Assembly: GCA_037013495.1 (NCBI GenBank)
Contig: CM072801.1
Span: 29,748,001-29,812,000, forward strand
Reading direction: 5' to 3'
Source of the DNA: Hippophae tibetana
Lineage: Eukaryota; Streptophyta; Magnoliopsida; Rosales; Elaeagnaceae
Length of the DNA stretch: 64,000 bases
Shown here: in pieces, positions 24,973 to 36,904 of the stretch
Position numbering within the stretch: position 1 is the first letter of the stretch
Layout: every line of letters starts with the position of its first letter
Program-made: the position numbers and the translations under genes
The notes under the pieces: generated by a model
Told to the model about the DNA's origin: nothing
Databases searched by the model: none
The model's input: only the letters and a program-made list of their open reading frames with translations

Positions 24973-25025
<53 letters not shown>
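24973..25025. repeat. (TA)n microsatellite
   Basis: About 26 uninterrupted TA units in the gap between the two CACTA pseudogenes. Confidence 0.97.
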
Positions 25026-25028
<3 letters not shown>

Positions 25029-25061
25029 TTTATAATGTTTTCATTCTTTGTCTATAGGTAT

Positions 25062-28000
25062 ATGGATCCTAATGAGATTGTTGACGATCGTGACAAAGAT
25101 GAAGGAGTTAGGAACGAACATGACTCCACTGATGAGGAGAGTTCTACGAATGATGATACTTCTTCAGATATGAAAAGACCATCTAAAAGAAGGAAAAAAG
25201 AAAAAAGTTAAAAATAAAAGAGGTATAAAACAAAGATGTAGAAAATTGTTAAATCAGTGTGCACAGAAAAAAATACAATTGAATTTGATAATTAATGCAA
25301 CCCAATTGGAAAGAAGGGATAAAAAAGGATTAGTTAGATATGTATGTTAGGAAAAAAATGATTAGGATTATTTATAATAATTGGTAGAAGGAAGTTTCTG
25401 AAGCAGAAAAAGACATGATATGGGCAACATTGAATGTAAGTAAATATATTGCACTTGTACTTTTTTGGTTCTTTCTTATTTAGTTTTATTGTTAAATTTT
25501 CATGTGAATTTATAGGAAAAATAAAATCTTCCAAAGGCATACAAATGTAAGTGCCTTAAGACGATTGCTTTGGGATGGAAGACATTCAAAAAGAATTTGA
25601 GGAAAAAAATACATTAAGCCTTATTTGGACCCATTGAATTAGAAGAAGCTATACAAACTACCTAAGAAGTGTGAATGTGTACACAATGATTAACATGCGT
25701 TTGTGAATTACACACGATCTGAAAAATTCAAGGTATTATTGAATACAAAATTATAAATATTATCATTTAATATTTTGAATTTATATGCCCTATCAAACTT
25801 ATTCATATATATGATCTTATTAGAAATCAAGTTGCGAACATGTTAAGTTAAGGAAGCATAATGAGTATAATCATCATACAGGAAGAATGGGTTTTTCCAA
25901 CCTAAGAATTCAATTGGTGAGTTATTAAAATTATGTTTGAATGATAATTAGTTAGATATTTGGGTATATAATGTTTTTGTAACTCATTATACATATCTAT
26001 AGGAGTCAAAAAGTGGTGGCATACAAATTCGACGATCTCATGTATTAATCGTAGCTAACACTCCTAAAGAAGGAGAGTTCAAAAGTAAACAAGTTCAAGA
26101 TAAATTGGAAAAATTGGTAATTATTTAAAATGTTAGATAATATGTTATGATTAATCGATTATATTTATGCTTATTATTTTATGTGTGAATTGATGTAGAG
26201 TAAAATGCAAGATAAGATTGACAATGGTGAGATTGAAGAAGAGATGGGTGTAGATGCAATGGTAATGGCATTGGGGAAGGATTATCCAGGTCGTCTTAAA
26301 GGATGCTCCCAATATACAACATCTACTGAATATTTTGGCATGCCTAGAAAGTGCACTAATTATCCATCCAATGAAATGTAAATATCTTAAATGAGATGAT
26401 GTCAATGAAGGAAAATCTTGCAAGCTTTGATACCCTGAAGATAGAGATAGATGCACTAAGAGCCGAGTTACTAGGAGATAGAAGTGTAGGAAATTCAAGT
26501 CATTATCCATAACAAAATCATCCAATTGATAGTTCCAATGTGGCTCCTTGTACAAAAACTATTACACCTACATCTACACCACACATCCAACAAATTGCCA
26601 CTCCTCATGATGTGCCAACATTTCATATGGGATTAGTTGTAAGTAATCTTCAATAATCATTCTTTTTCATATTTTAATTTTGATTTGTGTGGTGTTTAAG
26701 TCATAGTATATATGTTTTTTCTAATACTATATGAGGAAGAAATTATTTGCTTGCATATGAGACACCATCTCGTATTGTGGCACATAGGAGGGTAGATGAT
26801 TCCTCTAGTGGTGTTTGTCATGGACAACCTTTGAATGGGAGTTGGAAGGTTTTCGTTGTGGATGATATTGAAAAGAATTGTCCCTTACCTAAACCAACAA
26901 GGGAACATAATACAATTACGGAAGTAGTCAATTCATTTATTGCTTGGCCTCTTCATCTCGTCATATTAGGAAAGGATGTTGTAAGGATATTTTCCTTACC
27001 TTTTATATATTGTTTTCATTGTTGATTAATTTAAAAATATAAATATAATTTTATTAGATTTCTTCATATTGTGAGTAAATAGGATTTGAGCAAGGAGAAA
27101 TCAAAGTTACCTATTAGCATTGGCAAAAAAAAAAGGAAGCTCAAAGGAAAAATCGATGGACAAAATATCTTCTAAGAAGCTTGCTTTGGTACCAACAAAA
27201 AAACTAATTTCATATACATATGACCAAACTAGTGGTTTTCCTAAGCATGTTAGATTTCTTAATGTTGCATGCTCATCTGTATATTTGGTTAATGGTCTTA
27301 TTGTTAAAGTTCCAATGGAAGTTAAAATCTTAGGCAATGAACTACCTATTTTTCTATCGGTTGAGTGTGTAGAACAATTTTACACAAAGGTGGAGATTGG
27401 CTATTCAGTTGTCAAATTGTGGATATAGTTATTTTATTTGATTTTAATTCATTTTTAATTTTATGATAAGTTAAAAGTTACTCACTTGATATTATATTTT
27501 GATTGTTATTTTGTCATTAGTTTTTGAACTTATTTCCTAGGCGATGCTATGATGAGTTGAAAAAGAAACATTTGAATGATGTGATTAAATTTATTGATCC
27601 AAATTGGTTGTATGCCATTAAGAAGAAGAGAACATGTACTCAAATTGCGGGACACGTTTTTGAAAGGATGCAAAATACTCAAGAGGGAGATAAGTGGATT
27701 ATTTCATATAATGGAGGGAAAATGGATTAGTTGTATAACATTTATGAAAAATTATGTTATGAAATCAAATGAATTTACCAATATATATATCTTACTATAA
27801 ATCGATGTAGATACCATTGGATCTTAATTGTGTATGAGCCATTCATAAATACCATTTATTATTTGGATTCAATGAAAGGTGAAATGTTCTCTGATATTGA
27901 AAACATTATGAATGAGTAAGTTGTATTTGTTTTTAAAAAACTTAATGTTCTTGTAAACAGTAAGTTCAATGTATCTTCATAAGTAACTCTTATTTATTTT

Positions 28001-28553
28001 TCCTTCATTATATAGAGTTCATATTATGTTGAATGATCATCAAAATCGAAGGTCTCAAGGTTTACCGATATGATATAGAATGAGAGTAAGTTATAAATGC
28101 ATGGCTTATTAAACTCCTTAAATTCAACCTTGTAGATTTTTCATATCTATTTATATTCACTAGAAGTACTACAATCTTTATTGATAATATCTTTTTAATT
28201 AGAAAATATATATTAAGCTTATAACTCAATTTTCGTTCTAATGTACAGTGTCCTAAGCAAGATGATTTGGTAACTTGTGGGTATTATATCCTTATGTTTA
28301 TGAGGACAATTATTGCCAATCCACTTATTTCTATTATTGACTTGGTAATAATTTAAGTAATTTTGTGTATTTTCATTTCTTGTTTTATTCATGATTTCAA
28401 TTTTTTATTAATCAAAATAGGTGGTTAATTAGCTAACAATATGTTAAAATGTGTGTACATTACAACTTGATCATGAAGGAATTTACACTGATACTGAAGT
28501 TGATGAGATGCGAAATGAGTGGGCAGAATTCACAAATCAATTCTTACAACTAT
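25062..28553 (+). pseudogene. Second CACTA gene: Transposase_24-like region joined to a Ulp1-like (C48) cysteine protease, broken
   Basis: ATG at 25062 follows an AG acceptor-like site. The N-terminus is acidic then basic (MDPNEIVDDRDKDEG..., KRPSKRRKKEK). Near 25.5-26.3 kb come pieces of the plant En/Spm Transposase_24 family (LGWKTFKKNLRKKYIKP; GRMGFSNL; GGIQIRRSHVLIVA; ALGKDYPGRLKG). At 26.75-26.98 kb a block with GVCHGQPLNGSWKVFVVDDI and FIAWPLHLVI matches the DUF8039-like segment that often precedes the protease. At 27.5-28.55 kb lies a C48 fold with its catalytic set in place: His in YHWILIVYEP (27814-27816), Asp in YYLDSMKGE, Gln in CPKQDDL and Cys in VTCGYYILMFMR. Family members cleave ubiquitin-like modifiers. 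Several stops and probable introns separate the pieces, so it is called broken. Confidence 0.75.
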
Positions 28554-28560
28554 AACTCAC

Positions 28561-28985
28561 AATATAGTCAAATAAAACGCTAAGATGAATGATTTGGATT
28601 GTTTATAATTGGTTTTTTAATCAAAAATTTGGATTTCCTGTTTCATTTTTAGAACAAGAAATAGAGAGGACTCTTGTGTGTTCTGGATGTTGTATATGCA
28701 TGATTATATTCATGTAATCTGGATGTTGGTATACTCATATATAGTAAATGCTTATATTCATAGGTATTGTTACACAATATCATTTATTATAGACAATTCT
28801 ATGACACTATAATCATGGGGTGATAAACCTATATATTAAGTATAAATAAGTATTGAAGTGATTAATGCTTTTAATATCAAGCACTACTATTTTAGGTATA
28901 CCCTATGACCCAAATCATTCATACTTTTAAATTACATGATTAATGGAGTTCACTTAAAAAGTTACAAGATTAAAATGTAATTACA
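28561..28985. other. AT-rich spacer between CACTA and LINE sequence
   Basis: No coding signal. This is where a CACTA right terminus was expected. AAGCACTACTATTTTAG near 28880 contains CACTAC, but in the wrong orientation for that end. Confidence 0.4.
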
Positions 28986-28987
28986 TA

Positions 28988-29330
28988 ATATGAAAGATTC
29001 AATAACCTAATAGAAAAAGTATCTTTATCTCCTTGTTTTCGATGTATAGTTAGAGATGAAACAATTATACATGATGTTTGGTCTTGCCCTTTTTCCATGA
29101 AGATGTGGAAGCTTACCATGTTTGCCAAATACCATAAGCTCCTGGTGAATGGGTCTCCCATTGACTTTCGTGAGTATTTTATTTCCACTTTCAACATTGA
29201 GGAATTTGGCTTGTTGTTCGTATTGCATTAAAGAATGTGGTAAGGTAGGAATAGATTATTGCGTGGATAATCTTCACTTGAGCTAAGAAGTAATGGTGGT
29301 AGATAGAGCTTTGGATTTATGGGATGACTA
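28988..29330 (+). pseudogene. LINE (L1-type) ORF2 C-terminal zinc-binding region (zf-RVT), fragment
   Basis: The plus-strand reading from about 29028 gives SPCFRCIVRDETIIHDVWSC, then PFSMKMWKL, about 30 residues later IEEFGLLFVLH, then a worn RMW.GRNRLL. This is the zf-RVT pattern (CxxC...H....C followed by W..RN) found after the reverse transcriptase of plant LINE-like ORF2 proteins. Stops interrupt it around 29230-29270. The matching downstream RNase H part lies 12 kb away at 41.45 kb, beyond a copia insertion. Confidence 0.75.
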
Positions 29331-29333
29331 TCT

Positions 29334-29745
29334 AAGAAATATTTCCTATAAATATGCAATTTTTTTGCCTTATAGATACACACCAAAGAAGAGAAGTAAA
29401 GCAAAGCCAAATGAATAATTTTTTTGATAAAAAAATAGTATTGTGTGTGAAAAAATGGGAGAGAATATTTTAAAAAAATATTTGGGATATTTTTCTAAAA
29501 GGGGAGTGACAAAATAGTGAGTTTAGGAAATACTTATGTGTCATTATTTAACTCATTATTTTGGGTTTATCAAAACTTATTGTATTGCCTCTCACTTTGT
29601 ACCTATTAATTTCATTAGAGGAAGAAAATTGTTTTTGGAGTTTTTTCCATGGATGTCTACCTAAATTAAAAGGTGAACCACATTAAATTACTGGTATCAT
29701 TATTTTACTTTGTTGAATTTATTTTACTTTTACTCGTTGTGCCCA
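29334..29745 (+). repeat. 5' LTR of copia fossil 3 (start worn or missing)
   Basis: Matches 41040-41444: shared order of GCAAAGCCAAATGAA, AAATATTTGGGATATTTTT, CCTCTCACTTTGTACC, GAACCAC.TTAAATT and the final TGCCCA/CACCCA. The first part of the 3' LTR has no clear match upstream of 29334. Confidence 0.75.
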
Positions 29746-31961
29746 TTAACTGGTAGCAGAGCTAGTATAGTAAAAAAATTAGTATGCTCTATGGTTGCAG
29801 CATAAACTGACCTATCACATCAAAAAAGATTTCATTAGGTCCAAGGCGTATTTATTTGCAAAAAAAAAACACAGTGAAAAAAAATGTTAAGCTAAAAGGT
29901 AGATATTGAGAAATTTAATGGTAACAATAATTTCTCTTTATGAAAATGGAGAATAAAGGATATTCTCATTCAACAGAAGGTCTATAAGGCGTTGTTGGAG
30001 AAAGAAGAGAAGGCAACAACTATCACCGAGGAACAACGGGAAGAGATAGATGAGATTGTAGCTAGTACAATCCATCTAAATCTCTCAGACAGTGTCTTGC
30101 AAAATATTTAAACAAAAAATTGCAAGACTGCAAAAGAAACATGAGAGACTCTAGAAAATGTGTACATGTCAAAGAACCTTGCTAATAAATTTTATTTATG
30201 GAATGAGCTATATTAGATGAGGAAGGAAGATACTATGAGCATGATACAATACATTAGCAATTTCAACATCAAGCTTTCTCACTTAGCAAGATTCAATGTG
30301 AGTTTCAATAATGAAGAGAAAGTTGTGATGTTACTAGCATCACTACTCTCATCATATAATCATCTCACAACAAATCTGACTTATGCGAAAGATAAGATGG
30401 AGTTTGAAGTTATTGTAGAAACCCTATTGTCATATGATAAACAGAATAGGGAGAGAGATTCAAAAGCACAAACTCTTATCATAGAGTCCATAGGAAGGAA
30501 ACAATATAGAGAATAGAAACATAGAGGCAAGAGTAGAGGCAAATCAAACAAATATGCCAATGTTGAATGCCATCACAGTAAGAGGAAGGGTCACATCAAT
30601 AAATTTTGTTGGGTGTTCAAGAAGGAACATGAAACAAAAAGGGAAAAGTAGTGAATAAAGACGACAACAATGATGATGAGAAAACAAATACCATAGATGA
30701 GTTCGATATCGTTTATGATGAAGATTTTGTCAATCTTGCATCACATGAAACCAGTTGGGTGATTGATAGTGATGATACAATTCATGCTACATCACTTAAA
30801 GAATTTTTTTCATCATACACACCTAAACTTTTTTGGTGTTGTTAGAATGGGAAATGAAGGCATGTCAAAGGTTATTGGCAGAAGAGATGTTTTCTTAGAA
30901 ATATAGAATGAAACTATACTATTTCTGAAGGATGTCAAGCATATTCTAGATATGTGTCTGAATTTGATCTTTGTACGCAAACTTGCAAATGAAATATATT
31001 GCAGTTCCTTCATTTATGATAAATAGAAACTTACAAAAGGCTCCTTAGTAGTGGCTACATGGGAAAAACATATAACTCTGTATATAATGCAAGCAAAAAT
31101 CTTCATCGACACGATAAATACCGTGGAGAAAGACTATGCAACTAAATTATGACATAGGAGACTTAGTCACATGGTTGAAAAAGGTTTGACTAGTCTAGCC
31201 AAGAAGAAGATAATGCCCAGAATGGATGAACTACATTTGGAGAAATGTGTCGATTGTCTTGTAAGAAAGCAAAACATAGTTGATTTTAAGAGTTCTCCTA
31301 CTTCTAGAATGAATAATATTTTAGATCTGATTCATTCAGATTTGTATGGATTGATGAGTGCTTTAAAAGTACTAAAATTATCATGATTTAATGTACTTTA
31401 ATTGATTGAAAAGATTTATATTTATATGATTTTATCATATTTTTATATAAATTTATCTTTTCAGAATCAAGGGTATTTTTATTATTTTTAGGTATTTTTT
31501 CTACAAAAATAATTTAAATACTCGAAGAATAACACTGGAGGCAATACATTACAAATATGTTGAGAAAAAAATGAGGAAAAGTAAAAACATGGAAAAATAG
31601 ACAAAATTGCCCAACCGTATGCCGCAATTCCATGTGTAGTTGATGAGTACTCAAAAAGTACTAAAATTACCATGATTTTATGCACGTTAATTAATTAAAA
31701 ATATATATATTTATATGATTTTATCATATATTTATATAAATCTTTCTTTTCGCAATCACGAGTATTTTTTATTGTTTTTCAAGTATTTTCGCTTAAAAAA
31801 GTAACTTAAAGACTAAAAAAAATACTCGAGGCAATACATCACAAATATATTCATAAAATAAATGATGAAAAGTCAAAAAATATGAAAAACATTGAATAAA
31901 ATGGGTCAAAATGGTGAAATTGCGCACGCAACTGCCAAGCGGAGCCAACCAACGTGTGTAG

Positions 31962-34900
31962 TGATGAGCGAAAACCGACATCACCGATTTCGCCAATACT
32001 TTGGTTTTATATTTATAAAACTCTCGAGAGTGCACGAATCATTTCATAGAAAATGATAAGTATACTCCCAAGGTCGATCTTAGTAAGGAATATATGTGAT
32101 TTTTAATTTATTATTCAAACTTTTAAAAATGAAATTAAATCCTAAACATCCTGTCACGATATTTGGGTTTTTATGTTTTTTTAATCTAAGAACATAAAAA
32201 TAAACATAGATAAAGATTCAATAAACATTTATGCAAATTTTATCATTTATAATAGTAGAGTATTTATGGATATAATAACTAAGTTAATTATGTTTGCTCA
32301 TATTATTTACGTTATTAAAGATATAAATTAATATTTATTGATTCTTTTTTTTATATGAATACCACCTTTGGTGGGGTTAGATATTCTTTATTAACTAAAC
32401 AAATCAATTAACACCTATGGGTAGGGTTGATAACTAATTTGGTTAATTAAATTAATTCCTTTTTCTGGGAGATTGAAAATGAACCATTTAAATGCCACCT
32501 TTGGTGGGGTTAGACAGTTTTAAACTTTATTCAAGGTGTCCAAATTAAACCTAAGAATTTAATTATCCGAGTACTAACTTTCAAGTTTTAAAACCACTAC
32601 TGAAAACATGTTATCAATACATTTTCACATAATAATTCTTATAAAAACTTTTGAAATAGAGCTTCACTCTAACTACCGGACGATTGTACCAACAAATAAA
32701 GAGCACTACTCTAAATCAGACAGGATAACTAAACCTTAAAATCTAATTTTCAGATTTAAGTTTGCAATGAAAAATAATATATTTCTCTCTAACATTCTTA
32801 ATATAAAATCTTGAATAAAAATAAAATCAATTGATTTTAGAGATTTTTACCTATTTAATATTTTGCAAGCATAACAACGTTATTATTATATCATGTTTAC
32901 AAACAGCCAACAAAATTAAATTTAATCACATACAAATTAAATATAACATGTAAGAATTAAGCATAAAAAATAACTATAAAGAAAATAAAATTCTTAGAGT
33001 CCTTTGTTGCTATTCCCGTTGTTGGAAAACCTCCAAACAAAATTTGCACTCCCATTTATTGAATCGAAAAGCAAATAAATTACAAAAAACATAACTAGTT
33101 CTTCTAAAAAAGACAAGAACTCTAAAACTAAGAGAAACTAACTAAGAAAAGCTAAAAACATAGAAAAAACTAAGAAATGAGAGAAAGAAAGAGAAGAGAA
33201 GATGTGTTTTGAGGTGTGTTTAGTTATGAAGAGAAATAGGGTATTTATAGGTGAGGAAAGGAATAAAAAGTGGGTGAAAAAATGATTAAACAATCATGAT
33301 TTATTATAATAATTAGTCGAAAATCATTTTCATATTTCATATAAAAAATGTTTCAATTTAATTTTACCCAATTTCAGTGTCAAGAATTCGAATTTGCTTC
33401 GACTCTATTCCTCACTTGTCAATACTCTCAAAACACTGAATCCTATGTGTTCAAACACTTATACTAATTTATATGCGAAAGATTTGATGCATAGAAATGA
33501 ACCAATATGTTCACATATGTATAAAGAATAAAGGCTCAAATTGTTATTTTAACATTGATCTCATGAAAGGAATCGAATGTATAAATTATAAAGATATCAT
33601 ATATAAAAATTATTTTCATGCATAAATCAAACTCATTAAGAAAGAATTTCAAGATATATGCCTTTTACAAATGAAGAAAATGCAATGAATTTTTAGGGAA
33701 TTACTTTCTATATCTTTATTTTGTAATTAGCATGTACTCACAACTTTGTAGGCATTGTGGGTCATAGTATGTAGATTATACTATATATTATTTACCTCTT
33801 TATTTTTCCTTTTTTCTTCTTAAGATTTTTTGAAATATATATATATATTTTAGAGAGTCAACCCATGTACAGATTGTACATTTTTTTAGGATTTTGGTGA
33901 GTGGTTAATTTTGAGACTTTTCTGTTTGATTTTGGTTTAGGTCACCCCATATATGTCTTTTTTTATAATAGTCATGCACGAATGAGATAAAAGCATATAC
34001 TATCAATTTATACTTAAATCATTTAATCTAAGCAAAAATAAGAAAAAAAATATACGACACTCTATTAAGATGAGAAAAAAATTCATACATTCAATACTAA
34101 TGCCTATAGGGATCATCTAAAAATTTGAAGAAATAAAAAATGTGTTTGGGGTAGAAAAAATATATATTTCACTCTAAATAAAGAAAATTAGGCTCAAATT
34201 ATATCTTACAAAGGTAGTCTCCACTAAAAAAAATTCATAAACACCAATTTTGGGTTTAATATAATTTCCACATCTTATCAAGAAATACTAGTTATGACAA
34301 AAACTAACTAATTAAGTTAAGTTAAGTAAAAATCTAAGTTAATTAAGTTAATGAAAATCTAAGTTAAGTAAAAAAAAGTAAGTTAATAAAGTTAAGTTAA
34401 CTAAGAATCTAAGTTAAATAAGTTAAGTTAAGTTAAGTTAAGTAAAAATCTAAGTTAATTAAGTTAGTAAAAAACTAAGTTAATTAAGTTAAATGAAAAT
34501 TAAGATAAAACATAGTTAAAAAAATATTTTAAAAATTAATCAAAATAAAATAAAATAAAATTGAAAAAGGTAAAAGAAAATAAAAATTGAATATTAAAAA
34601 AACATTTAAAATTAAGATTTAAAGTAAATAAATAAAACAAAATAAATTAAAAAACTTAAAATTAAATGAAAATTAAATGAAAATTAAAAATTAAATTTTT
34701 ATTTTTCTTTATTTTTTATTTTTTATTTATTTTAAGAAAATAATTAAATTTTTTTTATTTAAAATTTATTTAAGTTTTTTTTACTTCAAATTTTAAATTG
34801 TAAAAATATTTTACTATTAACGCTATAATTACTATTATTTTTAAAATTTTTAAATTATTAATTTTTTTTATTTATTATGAAATTTGAAATTTGAATATTT

Positions 34901-35985
34901 TTTTTATTATGAACGTTAAATTGATTATTATTATTATTATTTGTTTTTTGTTATTATTATTATTTTACTATTCATGAACGGTAAGTTTTTTTTTACTTCA
35001 AATTTCAAATTTCAAAAAAACTATTTTACTATTCATGCAGTAATAATTATTATTATTATAATTTCAAATTTTTATTATTTTTTTTATTTCTTATGAAATT
35101 TGATTATATTTTTTATTAGCTATTTTTTGTTTTTTTAATTAAAATAAAAAATAACAATTATTTACAACACAAAATGTTTTTAAAATTTTGATAAATAATT
35201 TAAAAACGCTATTCATACCCCGACAACGGTGCCAAAAACTTGATTAGCGAAAACCGATATCGCCGATTCTGCCAATACTTTGGTTTTATATTTATAAAAC
35301 TCTCGAAAGTGCACGAATCATTTAATAGAAAATGATAAGTATACTACTAAGTTCGATCTAAAGAAGAAACATATGTGGTTTTTAATTTATTATTCAAACT
35401 TTTAAAAACAAAATTAAATCCTAAATATATAAGTCACGATATGTGGGTTTTTGTGTTTTTTAATCTAAGAACATAAAAATAAACATAGATAAAGATTTAA
35501 TAAACATTTATGCATATTTTATCATTTATAATAGTGGAGTATTTATGGATATAATAACTAAGTTAATTATACTTGCTCAGATTATTTAGGTTATTAAATA
35601 TATAAATTGATATTTATTTATTCTCTCTTTTTTATACGAATACCACATTTGGTGAGGTTAGATATTCTTTATTAACTAAACAAATTAATTAACACCTATG
35701 GGTAGGGTTTAATTGATTTGGTTAATTAAATTAATTTCTTTTTCTAAGAGATTGAAAATGAACCATTTAAATACCACATTTGGTGGGGTTAGAGAGTTTA
35801 AACTTTATTCAAGGAATATAGCTTCATATAATAATTCTTATAAAAACTTTTGAAATATAGCTTCACTCTAACTACCGGACGATTGCAACAAATAAAAGAG
35901 CACTACTCTTAATCAGACCGGATAATTAAACCTTAAAATCTAATTTTCAGATTTAAGTTTGTAATGAAAAATAATATAATAATAA
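31962..35985 (-). mobile_element. Gypsy (Athila/Tat-like) element, minus orientation, short non-coding interior
   Basis: Read on the minus strand, the 5' LTR ends at 35241 and is followed by a primer-binding site AGTTTTTGGCACCGTTGTCG (35240 downward), the tRNA-Asp-type site of the Athila/Tat group. An interior of about 1.95 kb follows (35240 to about 33286), AT-rich with a TAAGT-rich low-complexity part at 34305-34500 and no gag or pol. Then comes the 3' LTR (about 33285 to 31962). Compared with the copy at 60714, about 0.6 kb spanning the LTR/interior border near 33285 is absent. The 5' LTR stops short at about 35985. It is broken, and its small interior suggests a non-autonomous or heavily reduced copy. 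Confidence 0.65.
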
Positions 35986-36904
35986 TGTTGTTATGCTTGT
36001 GAAATATTAAATAGGTAAAAATCTCTAAAATGAATTGATTTTATTTTTATTCAAGATTTTATATTAACAATGTTAGAGAGAAATATATTATTTTTCATTA
36101 CAAACTTAAATCTAAAAATTAGACTTTAAGATTTAGCTATCCGGTCTGATTTAGAGTAGTGCTCTTTTATTTGTTGATACAATTGCCCGATACTTAGAGT
36201 GAAGCTCTATTTCAAATTTTTTTATAAGAATTATTATATGAAAATGTATTGACAACATGTTTTTAGTAGTTGTTTTAAAACTTGAAAGTTAGTACTCGGA
36301 TAATTAAATTCTTAGGTTTAATTTGGACACCTTGAATAAAGTTTAAACTGTCTAATCCCATCAAATGTGGAATTTAAATGGTTCATTTTCAATCTCTTAG
36401 AAAAAAGAATTAATTTAATTAACCAAATTAGTTATCAACCCCACCCATATGTGTTAATTGATTTGTTTAGTTAACAAAAAATATCTAACCCTACCAAAGA
36501 AGGTATTCATATAAAAAAGAGAGAATCAATAAATATCAATTTATATCTTTCATAACCTAAATAATATGAGCAATCATAATTAACTTAGTTATTATATCCA
36601 TAAATACTTCACTATTATAAATGATAAAATTTGCATAAATATTTATTATATCAGTATCTATGTTTATTTTTATTTTATTAGATTAGAAACATAAAAACCC
36701 CAAATATCGTGATAGGATGTTTAGGATTTAATTTCGTTTCTAAAAGTTTGAATAATAAATTAAAAACCACATATATTCCTTCCTTAGATCGACCTTGGGA
36801 GTATACTTATCATTTTCTATGAAATGATTGGTACACTTGTGAGAGTTTTATAAATATAAAACCAAAGTATTGACAGGATCGGCAATGTTTGGTTTTGCTC
36901 ATCA
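35241..36904. repeat. Long imperfect palindrome made of two opposed gypsy LTR parts
   Basis: The left arm at about 35241-35980 is the family LTR end read backwards (TGATTAGCGAAAACCGATATC...). The right arm at about 36085-36904 is the same sequence read forwards, ending ...GGTTTTGCTCATCA. About 100 bp of unpaired LTR sequence lies between. Shared markers are ACTACCGGACGATTG (35869), mirrored by a worn complement near 36180, and the GGTGGGGTTAG block near 35776, mirrored near 36355. Confidence 0.8.

Larger units (their letters stand above)
18084..28560 (+). mobile_element. CACTA (En/Spm) DNA transposon, decayed, with two genes
   Basis: The identity rests on the coding content: a TNP2-type transposase pseudogene (19.7-24.85 kb) followed by a second pseudogene ending in a Ulp1-like protease (25.06-28.55 kb), both on the plus strand, as in many plant CACTA elements. 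The left border is tentative: TACTACAATATATGCTTTTG near 18084 resembles a worn CACTACAA terminus, and sub-terminal words such as AACTACGACTATAA and AACCACGATTATTAAACG follow, as expected of this superfamily. The matching right terminus was not found, so the right limit given is only the end of the coding signal. A less AT-rich leader at about 18540-18834 ending in a donor-like GAG/TAAGTG could be the 5' UTR exon. A putative LTR insertion at 22.26-24.09 kb lies inside. Confidence 0.8.
31641..36904 (+). mobile_element. Second gypsy LTR of the same family, plus orientation, nested and partly lost
   Basis: A new TGATGAG start at 31641 is followed by the family's LTR beginning (AGTACTAAAATTACCATGATT; compare 31359) up to 31961. 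A family LTR end, CTCATCA, lies at 36904 with about 0.9 kb of plus-oriented LTR before it (from about 35985). These are read as the two halves of one LTR inserted in the LTR at 31352-38462 and split by the minus-oriented copy at 31962. Its middle part is missing, and no clean target duplication was found. Confidence 0.55.

Noticed and set aside
26151-26555. Minus-strand open frame of 134 codons
   Set aside because: Antisense shadow of the Transposase_24-like part of the CACTA second gene.
27524-28553. Ulp1-like protease as a host SUMO-protease gene
   Set aside because: It is contiguous with a Transposase_24-like region and a CACTA transposase pseudogene, with stops between its blocks, so it belongs to the transposon.
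28870-28960. CACTAC word near 28884 as the right end of the CACTA element
   Set aside because: The orientation is that of a left end, and no sub-terminal repeats matching the 18.1 kb end are nearby.
34305-34500. TAAGTTAAGTTAAG-rich tract as a telomere-like or CRISPR-like array
   Set aside because: Units are irregular and interrupted, there are no spacers of constant length, and it lies inside the AT-rich interior of a gypsy element. It is plain low-complexity sequence.
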